Below, one piece after another: positions 1-9,793 of a DNA stretch of 64,000 bases (position 1 is the stretch's first letter; the number at the start of each line of letters is the position of its first letter). A model generated the notes under the pieces. The model worked only from the letters and a program-made list of their open reading frames with translations. It did not search any database and was not told where the DNA came from. The stretch is taken from positions 62,001-126,000 of the forward strand of contig JAIYAU010000016.1 in the NCBI GenBank assembly GCA_027488865.1, written 5' to 3'. Both the position numbers and the translations under genes were made by a program. This stretch comes from Cytophagaceae bacterium. GTDB taxonomy: Bacteria > Bacteroidota > Bacteroidia > Cytophagales > UBA9547.

Positions 1-1441
1 CGTTTTCAATAAGATAAAAAAACAACCTCCTCAATGCTGCCATGGCATGATCGTTATTGGTATCAATCAATAATACCACTTGGGGAGTTTCTTTTATTTT
101 AGAATAAAATGAATCATTTAATGTCTTATAGTTTATTAAGACGAAATTAAGCGAGGTGTGAAGATTATTGGTACCTTCAAATTCCTCCGCCGTCAACAAT
201 GGGAAGATGTTTGATTTATCAGAATTGTTTAGCCAAGTTGGATAATTTTGGATTTCTTTGAGGCCGTTTGGCAACATAAACGTAATAGGATGATCACCAG
301 AGTAAATGTAATCAGCACCCAAATCATTCATATTCCATTTATCGGGCAATGGAAAGTAAAAATGGCCAATGGCCTTGAGATCTTCATATTTTAAGGAAGA
401 TAGTTGGCTATAGTCAGCAATTACGCGAGGTACATTGGTACTACCAAAATTAACCACTTCATGAGTTGCTCTTCTATGGTATTGATAAGGATCAATAGGT
501 GAATAAGTAATGTCCTTGATGTCCTTGTGCAAACTGCGATTGTTATATCTATCAACTAGCGCCTTGGCAACTGGTATTTCAAGTTCCGGTGGTTCGGTAA
601 GTGAAACTCTCACCGTGTCGCCCAATCCATCTTCAAGCAAAGTACCAATGCCGACTGCTGATTTTATTCTTCCATCCTCTGCTTCGCCAGCTTCTGTTAC
701 TCCTAAATGCAAAGGGTATGGTTTAAAACCACCTTCGTTTAACCTATTAACCAGAAGTCTATAAGCTTGCACCATCACTTGAGTATTGCTAGCCTTCATG
801 GAAATTACAATATTATAATAATTTTCATCTTCACAAATGCGTAAAAACTCCAAGGCTGATTCTACCATTCCTAGTGGGGTATCACCATATCTACTTAAAA
901 TACGGTCACTTAACGAACCATGATTGGTACCAATGCGCATGGCAGTTCCATATTCTTTACAAATCTTTACTAATGGTAAAAACTTATCTCTAATTCTTTC
1001 TAGCTCAACCTGATAAGATAAATCAGTATAGTCAAACGTTTCAAATTTTTTCTTATCAGCGTAATTTCCTGGATTGATCCTAACTTTCTCGACAATTCTT
1101 GCAGCTAATTCAGCGGCATTGGGTGTAAAATGGATATCGGCAACAATGGGCGTATTGTATCCTCTTTCTCTTAGGCCTTTCTTAATATATTCAAGATTTT
1201 GAGCCTCTTTTAAGCTAGGCGCAGTTATACGTACTAGCTCGCATCCTGCTTCAATCATTTTAATAGATTGCTCGATAGAGCCAAGGGTATCCATGGTATC
1301 AACTGTGGTCATCGACTGTAATCTTATGGGATTATTACCCCCAAAGCCTACCTCTCCTACCATTACCTCAATGGTTTTTCGTCTGTTATATTTTGTAAGA
1401 GAATCACAATAATTCTTTGAAAAAATCGTTTCTGTTGTCAA
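1..1441 (-). CDS. ispG: 4-hydroxy-3-methylbut-2-enyl diphosphate synthase, long form (3' end outside window)
   Basis: IspG (GcpE) reductively opens methylerythritol cyclodiphosphate to HMBPP in the cytoplasmic MEP isoprenoid pathway. About 480 N-terminal codons are visible and the frame runs off base 1, so the C-terminal 4Fe-4S cysteine domain is not seen. The TIM-barrel motifs [35 protein letters not shown] and [12 protein letters not shown] are clear, followed by the start of the extra inserted domain found in the Bacteroidota/plant type. I translated this frame directly. The start is taken as TTG at 1441: an in-frame TAA lies four codons further upstream, and the first ATG (codon 27) is already inside the conserved barrel. 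The gene is divergent from the glycosyltransferase at 1627 across 185 bases. The identification is secure; the start is inferred. Confidence 0.93.
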   Translation of the reverse strand, partial: MTTETIFSKNYCDSLTKYNRRKTIEVMVGEVGFGGNNPIRLQSMTTVDTMDTLGSIEQSIKMIEAGCELVRITAPSLKEAQNLEYIKKGLRERGYNTPIVADIHFTPNAAELAARIVEKVRINPGNYADKKKFETFDYTDLSYQVELERIRDKFLPLVKICKEYGTAMRIGTNHGSLSDRILSRYGDTPLGMVESALEFLRICEDENYYNIVISMKASNTQVMVQAYRLLVNRLNEGGFKPYPLHLGVTEAGEAEDGRIKSAVGIGTLLEDGLGDTVRVSLTEPPELEIPVAKALVDRYNNRSLHKDIKDITYSPIDPYQYHRRATHEVVNFGSTNVPRVIADYSQLSSLKYEDLKAIGHFYFPLPDKWNMNDLGADYIYSGDHPITFMLPNGLKEIQNYPTWLNNSDKSNIFPLLTAEEFEGTNNLHTSLNFVLINYKTLNDSFYSKIKETPQVVLLIDTNNDHAMAALRRLFFYLIEN

Positions 1442-1626
1442 TGTCTTATTCGTTTAAAACAATATTATAACTGTAAAATTAGCTTAAATGTTATCCAATA
1501 AAAATTCATACCTAGCAATATTAGGCCAGCGTATTGAAAAAAATTGGACATTTTATTTACTCATCTTGTTTGTTCGTTAATAATTCAAGTATTTTGTCCA
1601 TTGGCTAAGAATTAAATTAAACGTGA

Positions 1627-3612
1627 ATGTCTCAAAAAGACAATAAATACGACCACAAACTTGCAGTAATAATTGTCAACTACAATGTTAAGCACTTTCT
1701 TGAGCAAGCATTGATTTCAGTAGAAAAATCAAGTAAAAAAATTAACATTGAAGTATGGGTAGTCGACAACAATTCTGTAGATGGTTCTGTAGAAATGTTG
1801 CGAAATAAATTTGCTTGGGTTAAAGTAATTGTGAATAAAATCAATGTTGGATTTTCTAAGGCCAATAACCAAGCTATTCTTAAGGCAAAATCAGAATACA
1901 TATTATTGTTAAATCCAGACACGATACTAGAGGAAGATACCTTAGAAAAGTGCATCGAATTTATGGACAACCACCCCGAAGCAGGAGGTTTAGGAGTGAA
2001 AATGTTTGATGGCAAAGGGCGTTTTCTTCCAGAAAGTAAAAGAGGGCTACCTACCCCTGAAGTAGCCTTTTATAAGATTTTTGGTTTAGCCAAACTTTTT
2101 CCAAATTCCAGAAAATTCGGCAAATACCACCTGACCTACTTGGATAATGACAAAACCCACCAAATAGAAGTACTTTCGGGTGCCTTTATGTTCATGCGCA
2201 AAAAAGTACTTGACAAGGTAGGCCTGTTGGATGAAGACTATTTTATGTATGGAGAAGATATCGACCTCTCTTATCGAATTACAAAAGGTGGATACAAAAA
2301 CTACTATTTTGCTGGCACAAGAATCATCCACTACAAAGGCGAAAGCACTAAAAAGGCAAGTGTAAGTTATGTATTTACGTTTTACCGCGCCATGGTAATT
2401 TTTGCTAAAAAGCATTTTTCAAAAAAAAATGCTGGTGCTGTTGCATTCCTAATCAATTTCGCCATTTATTTAAGAGCAGGTGTCGAAATCTTTAAACAAT
2501 TTGTTACCAAGGCATTTTTGCCAGCTATTGACTGTATCTTGGTATATACGGGTCTCATTCTAATTAAATTATATTGGGAGGTTAATGTAAAAAATTCCGA
2601 ACACTATTATCCTGAAACATATACCTTATTTGTACTTCCTTCTTATGCTTTAGTTCTTTTATTATCCATTTATTTAAATGGGGGCTACGACAAACCCTTC
2701 AGTGTTTTTAGAATTATTCGAGGAGCGTTTATTGGTACAATTTTAATATCTTCCATTTCCAATTTTATAGATAGCTATAGGTTTTCAAAAGCAATCTTAA
2801 TTTTGGGTGGTGCATGGGCGGCCTTAAGCTTTATTATAACCAAGTTAATCATCCATTATTCGAAATTTAAGAATATGGATTTGGGGCAAGATAAAAACAA
2901 CAGGGTGATACTCGTAGGCAATGAAGATGAGACCAAACGTGTTCAAAAAATATTCTTTTCAGCCAAACCTGCATGGGATGTTATCGGATTCGTGAGTGTG
3001 ACTAAACCGTCAAATAACGAAAATCACCTAGGTAGTGTAAAACAATTGGCTGAAATAATAAATATTTATAAAATAAATGAAGTAATTTTTTGCTCTAAAG
3101 ACATTCCTTCTCATCAAATTATTGAATGGATGACGGTAATAAATGCTCCAAACATTGAATACAAAATTGTGCCCGACGAAACCAACTATGTAATTGGAAG
3201 TAACTCAAAAGAAACACAAGGAAGCATCTACACCGTTGAGGTTAAATTGAACATAACAGGCAGTAGTAGTATTAGAAACAAAAGACTTTTAGATGTAATT
3301 GTTAGTTCTGCTTTTATATTGACAAGTCCAATTCTTTTGTTTTTGGTTAAACAAAAGAAAGAATTTTTATTGAATTTGATAAAAGTTTGGACAGGTCAAA
3401 TAACATTTGTTGGTTTTTCTGACCACGAACATTTTAAATTATCTGGGGTAAAAAAAGGAATTATTAATCCAGCATCTATTTTTAAATCGAAACAGTTGGA
3501 TAAAACTGCCCTAAGACGTTTAGATTATTTATATGCCAAGGATTATACCCCTTATTTAGATATAAGCCTTATTATCAAAAACATAAAAAAGTTAGGCAGA
3601 AAACCTAAGTAA
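1627..3612 (+). CDS. GT2 glycosyltransferase fused to a degenerate sugar-transferase (PglC/WcaJ-like) membrane module
   Basis: Residues 12-250 are a GT-A family 2 glycosyltransferase of the rhamnosyltransferase type: VIIVNYN near residue 14, VVDNNSVDGS near 45, LNPDT near 97 and MYGEDIDLSYR near 208. Five hydrophobic segments follow (about residues 270-410), then a nucleotide-binding-like stretch starting RVILVGNEDE. The C-terminus (KRLLDVIVSSAF to the end) resembles the membrane hairpin and tail of polyprenyl-phosphate sugar-1-phosphate transferases, but the charged catalytic loop with its KFRSM-type motif is absent. The protein therefore probably makes a glycosidic bond on a membrane-linked glycan, with the second half acting structurally. 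No other glycan genes adjoin it. The GT2 call is secure; the meaning of the C-terminal half is inference. Confidence 0.8.
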   Translation: MSQKDNKYDHKLAVIIVNYNVKHFLEQALISVEKSSKKINIEVWVVDNNSVDGSVEMLRNKFAWVKVIVNKINVGFSKANNQAILKAKSEYILLLNPDTILEEDTLEKCIEFMDNHPEAGGLGVKMFDGKGRFLPESKRGLPTPEVAFYKIFGLAKLFPNSRKFGKYHLTYLDNDKTHQIEVLSGAFMFMRKKVLDKVGLLDEDYFMYGEDIDLSYRITKGGYKNYYFAGTRIIHYKGESTKKASVSYVFTFYRAMVIFAKKHFSKKNAGAVAFLINFAIYLRAGVEIFKQFVTKAFLPAIDCILVYTGLILIKLYWEVNVKNSEHYYPETYTLFVLPSYALVLLLSIYLNGGYDKPFSVFRIIRGAFIGTILISSISNFIDSYRFSKAILILGGAWAALSFIITKLIIHYSKFKNMDLGQDKNNRVILVGNEDETKRVQKIFFSAKPAWDVIGFVSVTKPSNNENHLGSVKQLAEIINIYKINEVIFCSKDIPSHQIIEWMTVINAPNIEYKIVPDETNYVIGSNSKETQGSIYTVEVKLNITGSSSIRNKRLLDVIVSSAFILTSPILLFLVKQKKEFLLNLIKVWTGQITFVGFSDHEHFKLSGVKKGIINPASIFKSKQLDKTALRRLDYLYAKDYTPYLDISLIIKNIKKLGRKPK

Positions 3613-3692
3613 TTAGGTTTTTAAAAATTGTTAAAGCAAAACTACCTGCTTTAGAATTTTTCCATCAAATAAGCTTAACTTTCAATTGACTG

Positions 3693-3726
3693 TTTTTAAC
3701 TCTTTACGGGTTTTTTACTATGTTTG
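3693..3726 (+). promoter_or_regulatory. Candidate promoter of leuA (-7 box TATGTTTG)
   Basis: TATGTTTG at 3719-3726 matches the Bacteroidota -7 consensus TAnnTTTG exactly. The -33 position holds only a T-run at 3693-3697 rather than TTG. Transcription would start about 60 bases before the leuA ATG. Confidence 0.4.
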
Positions 3727-3797
3727 TATTTAAAATTCTTTCTAATTGCCCTCATTTGGCAAAGTTTGATAATTTACTTAAAAATCATTAAAGTATA

Positions 3798-5291
3798 ATG
3801 AATAACAAGGTCTACATTTTTGATACTACATTGCGCGATGGCGAGCAAGTTCCAGGTTGTCAATTAACCACTCCTGAAAAGGTCATATTGGCTAAAGAAC
3901 TCGAGCTACTCGGTGTAGATATCATTGAAGCAGGCTTTCCTATATCTAGCCCGGGAGATTTTGAATCTGTTGTACAAATCTCAAAAGCAGTCACAAATCC
4001 TACTATTTGCGCACTTACAAGGGCCGTTGATAAAGATATAGATGCTGCGGTGGCCTCCTTGGCTTACGCTAAAAACAAAAGAATACATACTGGCATTGGT
4101 GCGTCAGATTTTCATATTAAATATAAATTTAACTCAACAAGGGAAGAAATTATTCAAAGGGGTGTTGCCGCGGTTAAATATGCTAAAAAATCGGTAGAAG
4201 ATATAGAATTTTATTGTGAAGATGCAGGACGAGCCGATAATGTGTTTTTAGCTCAAATGGTAGAGGCAGTAATCGCTGCTGGCGCTACAGTTGTCAATAT
4301 CCCTGACACGAACGGCTATTGCCTTCCGGAAGAATATGGTGCCAAAATCAAATTTTTGTTTGACAATGTTAAAAACATTCACCAAGCGATTATCTCCGTT
4401 CACTGTCACAACGACCTTGGATTAGCTACAGCTAACTCGTTGGCAGGTGTTGTTAATGGCGCACGTCAAGTGGAATGCACTATCAATGGCATTGGCGAGC
4501 GGGCTGGAAATACTTCTTTGGAAGAAGTAGTAATGTCCATAAAAACGCATGGGGAACTTGATCTAGTGACCTCTATTAATACCAAAAGGATTTATCCATT
4601 GAGCCGCAAAGTAAGTAGCATGATGCGGATGCCTGTGCAACCAAACAAGGCCATTGTAGGCAAAAATGCTTTTGCTCATTCATCAGGAATTCATCAAGAC
4701 GGGATGATTAAAAATAAGCAGAATTATGAAATAATGGAGCCAGAAGATGTAGGTGCTGGTAAGTCATCCATTATATTAACTGCAAGAAGTGGTAGAGCGG
4801 CGCTTAATTATCGCTTGGAGCTATTGGGTTACCATATTTCAAAAGAAGAACTTGAGGAAAAATATACTAAGTTTTTAGAAATTGCTGACGCCAAAAAAGA
4901 CAATGTAAATGATAAAGATTTACATGCACTTATGGATCACGGAGTAGTAGATCGAGGAATATTTTTGGAGGACATGGAAGTGACTTGCGGATTTAAAAAA
5001 ACACCTTCTGCCAAAGTCACCCTACGTGTTAATGGAATTTCACATACCGCAGAGTCGATAGGAAATGGCCCTGTAGATGCTGCTTTGAAATCGGTAGAGA
5101 AAATAGTAAATTCTAAAGTAGAACTTGAGGAGTTTTTGGTGCAAACGATTACTGAAGGAAGCAACGATTTTGGCAAGGTGCATATGACTGTAAAATCTGG
5201 AGAACAGATTAATCATGGTTTCTCTGCCAATACCGATATTGTTGTTGCTTCAGTTGAGGCCTATTTGGATGCTTTAAATAAACTCATGTAA
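3798..5291 (+). CDS. leuA: 2-isopropylmalate synthase
   Basis: Condenses acetyl-CoA with 2-oxoisovalerate to 2-isopropylmalate, the first committed step of leucine synthesis. The 497-residue length is normal. The HMGL-like TIM barrel begins [13 protein letters not shown], with catalytic Arg13 and metal ligand Asp14. [11 protein letters not shown] near residue 205 carries the two metal-binding histidines, and NGIGERAGN follows. A linker with [10 protein letters not shown] leads into the C-terminal LeuA allosteric domain (about residues 370-497), so leucine feedback is expected. No leuB, leuC or leuD adjoins it. The next gene starts 58 bases downstream and may be co-transcribed. Homocitrate or citramalate synthase is less likely because the whole sequence follows LeuA. 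Confidence 0.93.
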   Translation: MNNKVYIFDTTLRDGEQVPGCQLTTPEKVILAKELELLGVDIIEAGFPISSPGDFESVVQISKAVTNPTICALTRAVDKDIDAAVASLAYAKNKRIHTGIGASDFHIKYKFNSTREEIIQRGVAAVKYAKKSVEDIEFYCEDAGRADNVFLAQMVEAVIAAGATVVNIPDTNGYCLPEEYGAKIKFLFDNVKNIHQAIISVHCHNDLGLATANSLAGVVNGARQVECTINGIGERAGNTSLEEVVMSIKTHGELDLVTSINTKRIYPLSRKVSSMMRMPVQPNKAIVGKNAFAHSSGIHQDGMIKNKQNYEIMEPEDVGAGKSSIILTARSGRAALNYRLELLGYHISKEELEEKYTKFLEIADAKKDNVNDKDLHALMDHGVVDRGIFLEDMEVTCGFKKTPSAKVTLRVNGISHTAESIGNGPVDAALKSVEKIVNSKVELEEFLVQTITEGSNDFGKVHMTVKSGEQINHGFSANTDIVVASVEAYLDALNKLM

Positions 5292-5349
5292 TCCATTTGG
5301 GTTATGTCGGATTTACTTTCACCCATTGGATGTTAATATTGTCTAGAAT

Positions 5350-6201
5350 GTGCTTGATGAACTAAAAAAGCTACTTCAAAATATTTTTTTTGACGAGCGG
5401 AAATTTGCGCATTTAAGCCCATTCTCCCTTTTATACTACCCTGATTACCAAATCTGTGTACATGTAATTACTTTTGACATATATTCAAGCCTACAACTTG
5501 ATTCAAGTTTTTTTCAGCACTTAAGCATTCATTTTCAGCAACAGGATATACATCTTGTTCAATTATGGGAAGATGTATGGCAAACTAAAAAGGAAATAGC
5601 AACAGATAGAATTCTTTCTTTTTTTCAAGAAAATAGAATAATACATGCAAGCAGCACTACAATTAATATAGCAGCAGAACTAGAATCAAAAATATTTATT
5701 GATAACCATCACCTATTTGGATACACCAAGTCCAATTTACATTTAGGACTTTTCTATAAAGGCATCTTAGTTACATGTGCCATTTTTAGCCAACCTAGGT
5801 ATATGAAAAACGAGACCCCTGAATTTTATTCTACAGAATTGCTTCGTTATGTAGGGATGAAAGGAATAAATGTAAATGGCGGATTAAGTAAAATAACCCA
5901 AGGGTTTTTTCAACAAAGCCTATCAGATGAAATCATGACTTATGTTGATATGGATTGGTCTGGAGGAACTAGCTATACTGCCTTGGGATATCAATTAAAA
6001 GCAATCACCGATCCAATCACCTTTTGGATTCATCCAAGCAAACTATTAAGATTTAAAATTAATCGATTTCCGACAAACATACTAGCAAATAACTTATCAG
6101 AAGAGGCAAAAGAAGAAACCCTAACCAAGATGGGATACTTAAAAATTTACAATTCGGGAAATTTTAAGTTAGTTCTTAAAAAAAGACGTAAAGAATCGTA
6201 A
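5350..6201 (+). CDS. Uncharacterised protein, possibly with a GNAT-like core
   Basis: I do not recognise this 283-residue soluble protein. It has no signal peptide or membrane segment. The most motif-like part is in the second half: GLFYKGILVTCAIFS, then RYVGMKGINVNGGLSKI, then MTYVDMDWSGGTSYTALGY. This order resembles the strands and the Gly-rich turn of GNAT-like acyltransferases ending in a Y-x-x-LG[FY] motif, but that is only a suggestion. The start is GTG at 5350: an in-frame TAG lies two codons upstream and no in-frame ATG occurs near the N-terminus. It follows leuA by 58 bases with no terminator visible, so shared transcription is possible. Confidence 0.6.
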   Translation: MLDELKKLLQNIFFDERKFAHLSPFSLLYYPDYQICVHVITFDIYSSLQLDSSFFQHLSIHFQQQDIHLVQLWEDVWQTKKEIATDRILSFFQENRIIHASSTTINIAAELESKIFIDNHHLFGYTKSNLHLGLFYKGILVTCAIFSQPRYMKNETPEFYSTELLRYVGMKGINVNGGLSKITQGFFQQSLSDEIMTYVDMDWSGGTSYTALGYQLKAITDPITFWIHPSKLLRFKINRFPTNILANNLSEEAKEETLTKMGYLKIYNSGNFKLVLKKRRKES

Positions 6202-6300
6202 ATTGTACTTTACTGAACAATAAAACGACAAATAGTTGTAAGCACCAGACAATAAAACAGTTTAATTTAGAACTCACTATTTCAATACCCTTTTTATAAA

Positions 6301-6819
6301 ATGAAATATCAAAGAAGACTCTCTTCGGGGGCGAACAATACAGTAATTGTACTTTCAGATACAGAAGTAGCAAAGCTTTTTACTGGAGATACACGTTCAG
6401 ATATTGGTTCGGAAGCGGAAAAAATGAAGTTTGCAAATACCATTAATGGATTGCTAGTAAAATTTATACGTTTGGATTTTAATGATGAAATACAAGCAGA
6501 AATGTTAGTGATGGAACGCCTCAAACCCCTGGATTATCGCGCTTATGAAGTAGAAATAAGGGAGCTTTGTTGGTCAGTTTTTGAGGATGAATTATTCGCG
6601 TTACACCAAGCAGGTTTTGTTCACCGTGATCTAAAACGTCCTTCGGATATAGGTGGGCTGGCCTTTGATAATATTTTACTTACTGAGAAGGGATTGCGTT
6701 TAATAGATACGGGTATTTCAGCACTGCGTTCACATGTCAACGACAAAATTTTTAATAAATATGTTGAAATAGAGCAACATGAGATGAACGTATTTAAAGA
6801 TTATTTTTTAAGTAGATAA
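6301..6819 (+). CDS. Minimal protein-kinase-fold protein
   Basis: A 172-residue protein with the catalytic marks of the eukaryotic-type protein kinase fold and almost no C-lobe. VAKLF carries a beta-3 lysine (Lys25), and Glu38/Glu40 could be the helix-C partner. HRD is at 108-110, Asn124 lies in FDNILL, and LIDTG at 134-138 stands where DFG is expected. HRD and Asn124 are separated by about ten extra residues (LKRPSDIGGLAF) compared with the usual HRDLKPxN loop. There is no Gly-rich P-loop of the usual form and no membrane segment. ATP-dependent phosphotransfer on protein or a small molecule is plausible; the substrate is unknown. It appears monocistronic. Confidence 0.7.
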   Translation: MKYQRRLSSGANNTVIVLSDTEVAKLFTGDTRSDIGSEAEKMKFANTINGLLVKFIRLDFNDEIQAEMLVMERLKPLDYRAYEVEIRELCWSVFEDELFALHQAGFVHRDLKRPSDIGGLAFDNILLTEKGLRLIDTGISALRSHVNDKIFNKYVEIEQHEMNVFKDYFLSR

Positions 6820-7013
6820 AATAGCTTAGTATTCCCTCATAGCTTAGCTCAGGATGATTGGAGAAGTTAAATTGAAATGAAATTTGAACTATAACAATCA
6901 CCGATTAGAGGTAGTCGATTAACAAATTAGATTCATACAAACAAAGCATATTATGTAAGAACCATTCAACAAATCCCTTGAAAAATTAAACCTATTTAAA
7001 TATATATTTTCCT

Positions 7014-7021
7014 TAATTTTG
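7014..7021 (+). promoter_or_regulatory. -7 box TAATTTTG upstream of the lipoprotein gene
   Basis: An exact TAnnTTTG match that overlaps the TTG at 7019. If the box is used, transcription begins near 7027 and translation must begin at the next in-frame TTG, 7043. No good -33 TTG is present at 17-23 bases. Confidence 0.4.
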
Positions 7022-7042
7022 AGTCATAAATTCTATAACCAC

Positions 7043-8038
7043 TTGAAAAAAGTTTACCCTCTTATTATTGTCAGTATCCTGCTTTTACTTGTTGGTTGTG
7101 GCCCATCCCAAAAAGAAACTATTGCTTATTCATCAGAACTTCTTTCTACAAAAGTCAATACGGTTGAAATTACCTCCTCCTTTGAGTCGGCTACCGATGG
7201 CCTTCGTATTGCTGGTATGGCAGTAGATACTTTATTGTCCAATGTAACTAACAGCCAAGAGATTAGGGTTTCTTTTGAAGCGGCGTTAGGAAAAGAATTA
7301 TTAAAAACTGCAAATAGTTTGGGTTATAATGCCATTTTTATAAATACCTACCTATTTACAAATGGGATAAAGCATAACGAATCCAAAGTGTCTCTATTTA
7401 AATCAAGATCGGAACAAACATCACTAACCTCTGGATTTGTTTTTGAAAATGAAGATAAAAGACAATTTGAGTTGGAATTCCCTTATCGTCTACTCCAACT
7501 TAAAAAGGGGGAACAAGAACTAAAATTTTGTATGGAAATATATGGTGCCACTTTCAGAAAAGATACCGTTACTTCCACTTCTGGTTACTTTGAAACTTTG
7601 AGCAAATCACCTTTAGCGACTCACATTACAAAGTTTAAAGTAATAGCACCCCAGCTTTATGAATTCAAAATTAAGGTTTTGGATATTATCCTAGATACAA
7701 CCGTCGTAAATCCTTCAGAATATGACGTAAGATATTTAGGCCCAGGTTATCCTGACCTTTGTTGGCAAGTAAAAATCGGAACAGAAGTAACCTATACTTC
7801 ACCAGTTATGGACAATTGTATACGATATGAACGTAAAGGTCAAACTAAGGCACTAGTAGGTACCGCTCATGATTTTGTTACAGTTTCGGTATTAGACTAC
7901 GACGACACAAGTGATCATGACAGAATAGAAGAAATCGGCAAAATGCTCTTTGAATTTCAACAAAGCCCAATGACCAATATGCCTTATGGTAATCTTAAAA
8001 AAATTAATTATCAAATAGAAAGTAAGTTATTAAATTAA
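7043..8038 (+). CDS. Uncharacterised lipoprotein with a possible C2-like C-terminal domain
   Basis: From TTG 7043 the protein begins with two lysines, a hydrophobic stretch and the lipobox LLVGC, giving a textbook lipoprotein signal with Cys19 of about 331 residues. An upstream in-frame TTG at 7019 would add eight residues but overlaps a -7 promoter box. The mature part is predicted extracytoplasmic. Near the C-terminus, [16 protein letters not shown] resembles an Asp-rich calcium-binding loop of C2 domains; this assignment is tentative. Stop and next ATG are four bases apart, so it heads an apparent operon with wlbB and alkC. I know no function for it. Confidence 0.65.
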   Translation: MKKVYPLIIVSILLLLVGCGPSQKETIAYSSELLSTKVNTVEITSSFESATDGLRIAGMAVDTLLSNVTNSQEIRVSFEAALGKELLKTANSLGYNAIFINTYLFTNGIKHNESKVSLFKSRSEQTSLTSGFVFENEDKRQFELEFPYRLLQLKKGEQELKFCMEIYGATFRKDTVTSTSGYFETLSKSPLATHITKFKVIAPQLYEFKIKVLDIILDTTVVNPSEYDVRYLGPGYPDLCWQVKIGTEVTYTSPVMDNCIRYERKGQTKALVGTAHDFVTVSVLDYDDTSDHDRIEEIGKMLFEFQQSPMTNMPYGNLKKINYQIESKLLN

Positions 8039-8042
8039 AATT

Positions 8043-8612
8043 ATGGATTTTTTTGCACATCCTAGCGCCATTATTGACGAGGGCTGCATAATTGGCTCAG
8101 GTACCAAAATTTGGCATTTTTCACATATTATGCCCAAGTGCATTCTTGGCGAAAATTGTAACATAGGTCAAAACGTGGTGATTTCACCCGAAGTTATTTT
8201 AGGCAGAAATGTAAAAGTACAAAACAACGTTTCCATTTATACTGGGGTAATATGTGAGGATGATGTATTTTTAGGCCCTAGTATGGTATTTACCAATGTT
8301 ATTAATCCTCGAAGTGCTATTAATCGCAAAAATCAATACGCAAAAACAACTGTAAAAAGGGGTGCTACCATCGGCGCTAATGCCACGATCGTATGTGGGC
8401 ATGACATAGGAGAGTTTGCATTTATTGGAGCTGGGGCAGTAGTTACTAAAAATATACCTGCATATGCCTTAGTTATAGGCAACCCAGCAAGGCAAACAGG
8501 TTGGATGAGTGAATATGGTCAAAAGCTAATTTTTAATAAAGACGGCATTGCTACCTGTGATGAAAGTAAAGAAACCTACAAACTTGAAAATGGTCAAGTA
8601 ACAAAACTATAA
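8043..8612 (+). CDS. wlbB: UDP-sugar N-acetyltransferase, WbpD/WlbB type
   Basis: A 189-residue left-handed parallel beta-helix acetyltransferase. Hexapeptide repeats run from the start ([21 protein letters not shown]) to about residue 155, and the signature [14 protein letters not shown] is followed by [18 protein letters not shown]. It ends with the family tail [15 protein letters not shown]. WbpD/WlbB enzymes use acetyl-CoA to acetylate the 3-amino group of UDP-2-acetamido-3-amino-2,3-dideoxyglucuronate for diacetamido uronic acids of surface polysaccharides. No other gene of that pathway is nearby. Its stop overlaps the alkC start in TAATG. Confidence 0.85.
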   Translation: MDFFAHPSAIIDEGCIIGSGTKIWHFSHIMPKCILGENCNIGQNVVISPEVILGRNVKVQNNVSIYTGVICEDDVFLGPSMVFTNVINPRSAINRKNQYAKTTVKRGATIGANATIVCGHDIGEFAFIGAGAVVTKNIPAYALVIGNPARQTGWMSEYGQKLIFNKDGIATCDESKETYKLENGQVTKL

Positions 8613-9742
8613 TGGAAGAAAAAGAAAATTTCTTAGTGAGGGAAGTCTTCAACAAAAAAATCGTTGAAAAACTGGCTAGTCTAATTAAAGAAAACTATCC
8701 TGCATTTAATACAGAGGCTTTTATTGAACTTTGCATGGAAAATTTTCATGTACTAAGTTTTAAAGAAAGAAGTAAAGCAATAACTAATGCATTAAGAGAA
8801 TATTTGCCTACTAATTATCCTAAGGCCATTAATATCCTCATCGACTCGCTTATTCCAGAAATAGAAGGTGATGAACTCATAGGGATTGAGCAGGAAAGAT
8901 TTATGATTTTACCCTTAACAGGTTATATAAGTACTTACGGTTTAGAAGATTATGAAATTTCAATAAAGGGTCTGTATGAAATGACCAAAAGATTTTCGGC
9001 AGAATTCGACATAAGATATTTTATAAACAAATATCCGGATCAAATGTATGATAAATTGCAAGAATGGGCGCTTGATTCTAATTGCCATGTGCGTCGTTTG
9101 GTTACGGAAGGTACAAGGCCAAGACTGCCTTGGGGAATGCGGCTCGATAGGTATATCACTGACCCATTGCCTGTTTTAAAATTATTAAACTTATTAAAAA
9201 ACGATCCTAAAACTTTGGTTCAAAGATCTCTAGCCAATAATCTTAACGACATTGCCAAAGATCATCCTAGTTTGGTTATTAATACGTTGAAATCTTGGCA
9301 AGAAGAAGGCTCCCTCAACGAATATATTCTAAAACACGCCTTAAGAACGCTTGTCAAACAAGGAAATTTTGAGGCATTATCATTATTAGGAATCAATAAA
9401 GAAGCAAAAATATCGTTAACCGACTTCCAAATTTGTAAAACTTCGTTAAAAATGGGTGAAAAGCTTGATTTTTATTCTGAGCTACAAAATGAAAGTACGG
9501 CGGATGAATTGGTTATTGTAGATTTTGTGGTATTTTATTTAAAAGCAAATAAAAATCACTCACCAAAGGTATTTAAGTGGAAACAAATGAATCTTAAACC
9601 CAATGAAACCTTAAAACTTACCAAACAGCACCTTTTCGCAGATTTTACCACGAGAAAACATTACATTGGACCGCATAAAATCGCAATCCAGGTTAACGGA
9701 AACATGCTGAAAACACTAGAGTTTGAGTTGAACCCCTTTTAG
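8612..9742 (+). CDS. alkC: DNA alkylation repair protein, AlkC family with C-terminal Ig-like domain
   Basis: AlkC enzymes are HEAT-like-repeat DNA glycosylases that remove cationic alkylated bases such as 3-methyladenine. Helical repeats span about residues 1-270 and include the family motif VRRLVTEGTRPRLPWG near residue 165. The last hundred residues (from about KISLTDFQICKTSLKMGEK) read as beta strands of an Ig-like domain, an addition seen in a subset of AlkC proteins. The length of 376 fits that longer form. The start overlaps the wlbB stop by one base, suggesting coupled translation although the functions are unrelated. Confidence 0.85.
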   Translation: MEEKENFLVREVFNKKIVEKLASLIKENYPAFNTEAFIELCMENFHVLSFKERSKAITNALREYLPTNYPKAINILIDSLIPEIEGDELIGIEQERFMILPLTGYISTYGLEDYEISIKGLYEMTKRFSAEFDIRYFINKYPDQMYDKLQEWALDSNCHVRRLVTEGTRPRLPWGMRLDRYITDPLPVLKLLNLLKNDPKTLVQRSLANNLNDIAKDHPSLVINTLKSWQEEGSLNEYILKHALRTLVKQGNFEALSLLGINKEAKISLTDFQICKTSLKMGEKLDFYSELQNESTADELVIVDFVVFYLKANKNHSPKVFKWKQMNLKPNETLKLTKQHLFADFTTRKHYIGPHKIAIQVNGNMLKTLEFELNPF

Positions 9743-9793
9743 AATATAAATTAAGAATAGTCAGGTCGTGATAATTAAACACACTTTAGTTGT

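Noticed and set aside
510-764. Plus-strand ORF of 84 codons
   Set aside because: It lies inside ispG on the other strand and has no family features.
1680-2415. Minus-strand ORFs inside the GT2 fusion gene
   Set aside because: They are complementary-strand shadows of a clear GT2 coding frame.
6835-6870. tRNA-like stretch (TAGCTTAGCTCAGGATG) after the mini kinase gene
   Set aside because: Resembles a D-arm, but no acceptor stem, anticodon arm or TPsiC motif can be folded around it.
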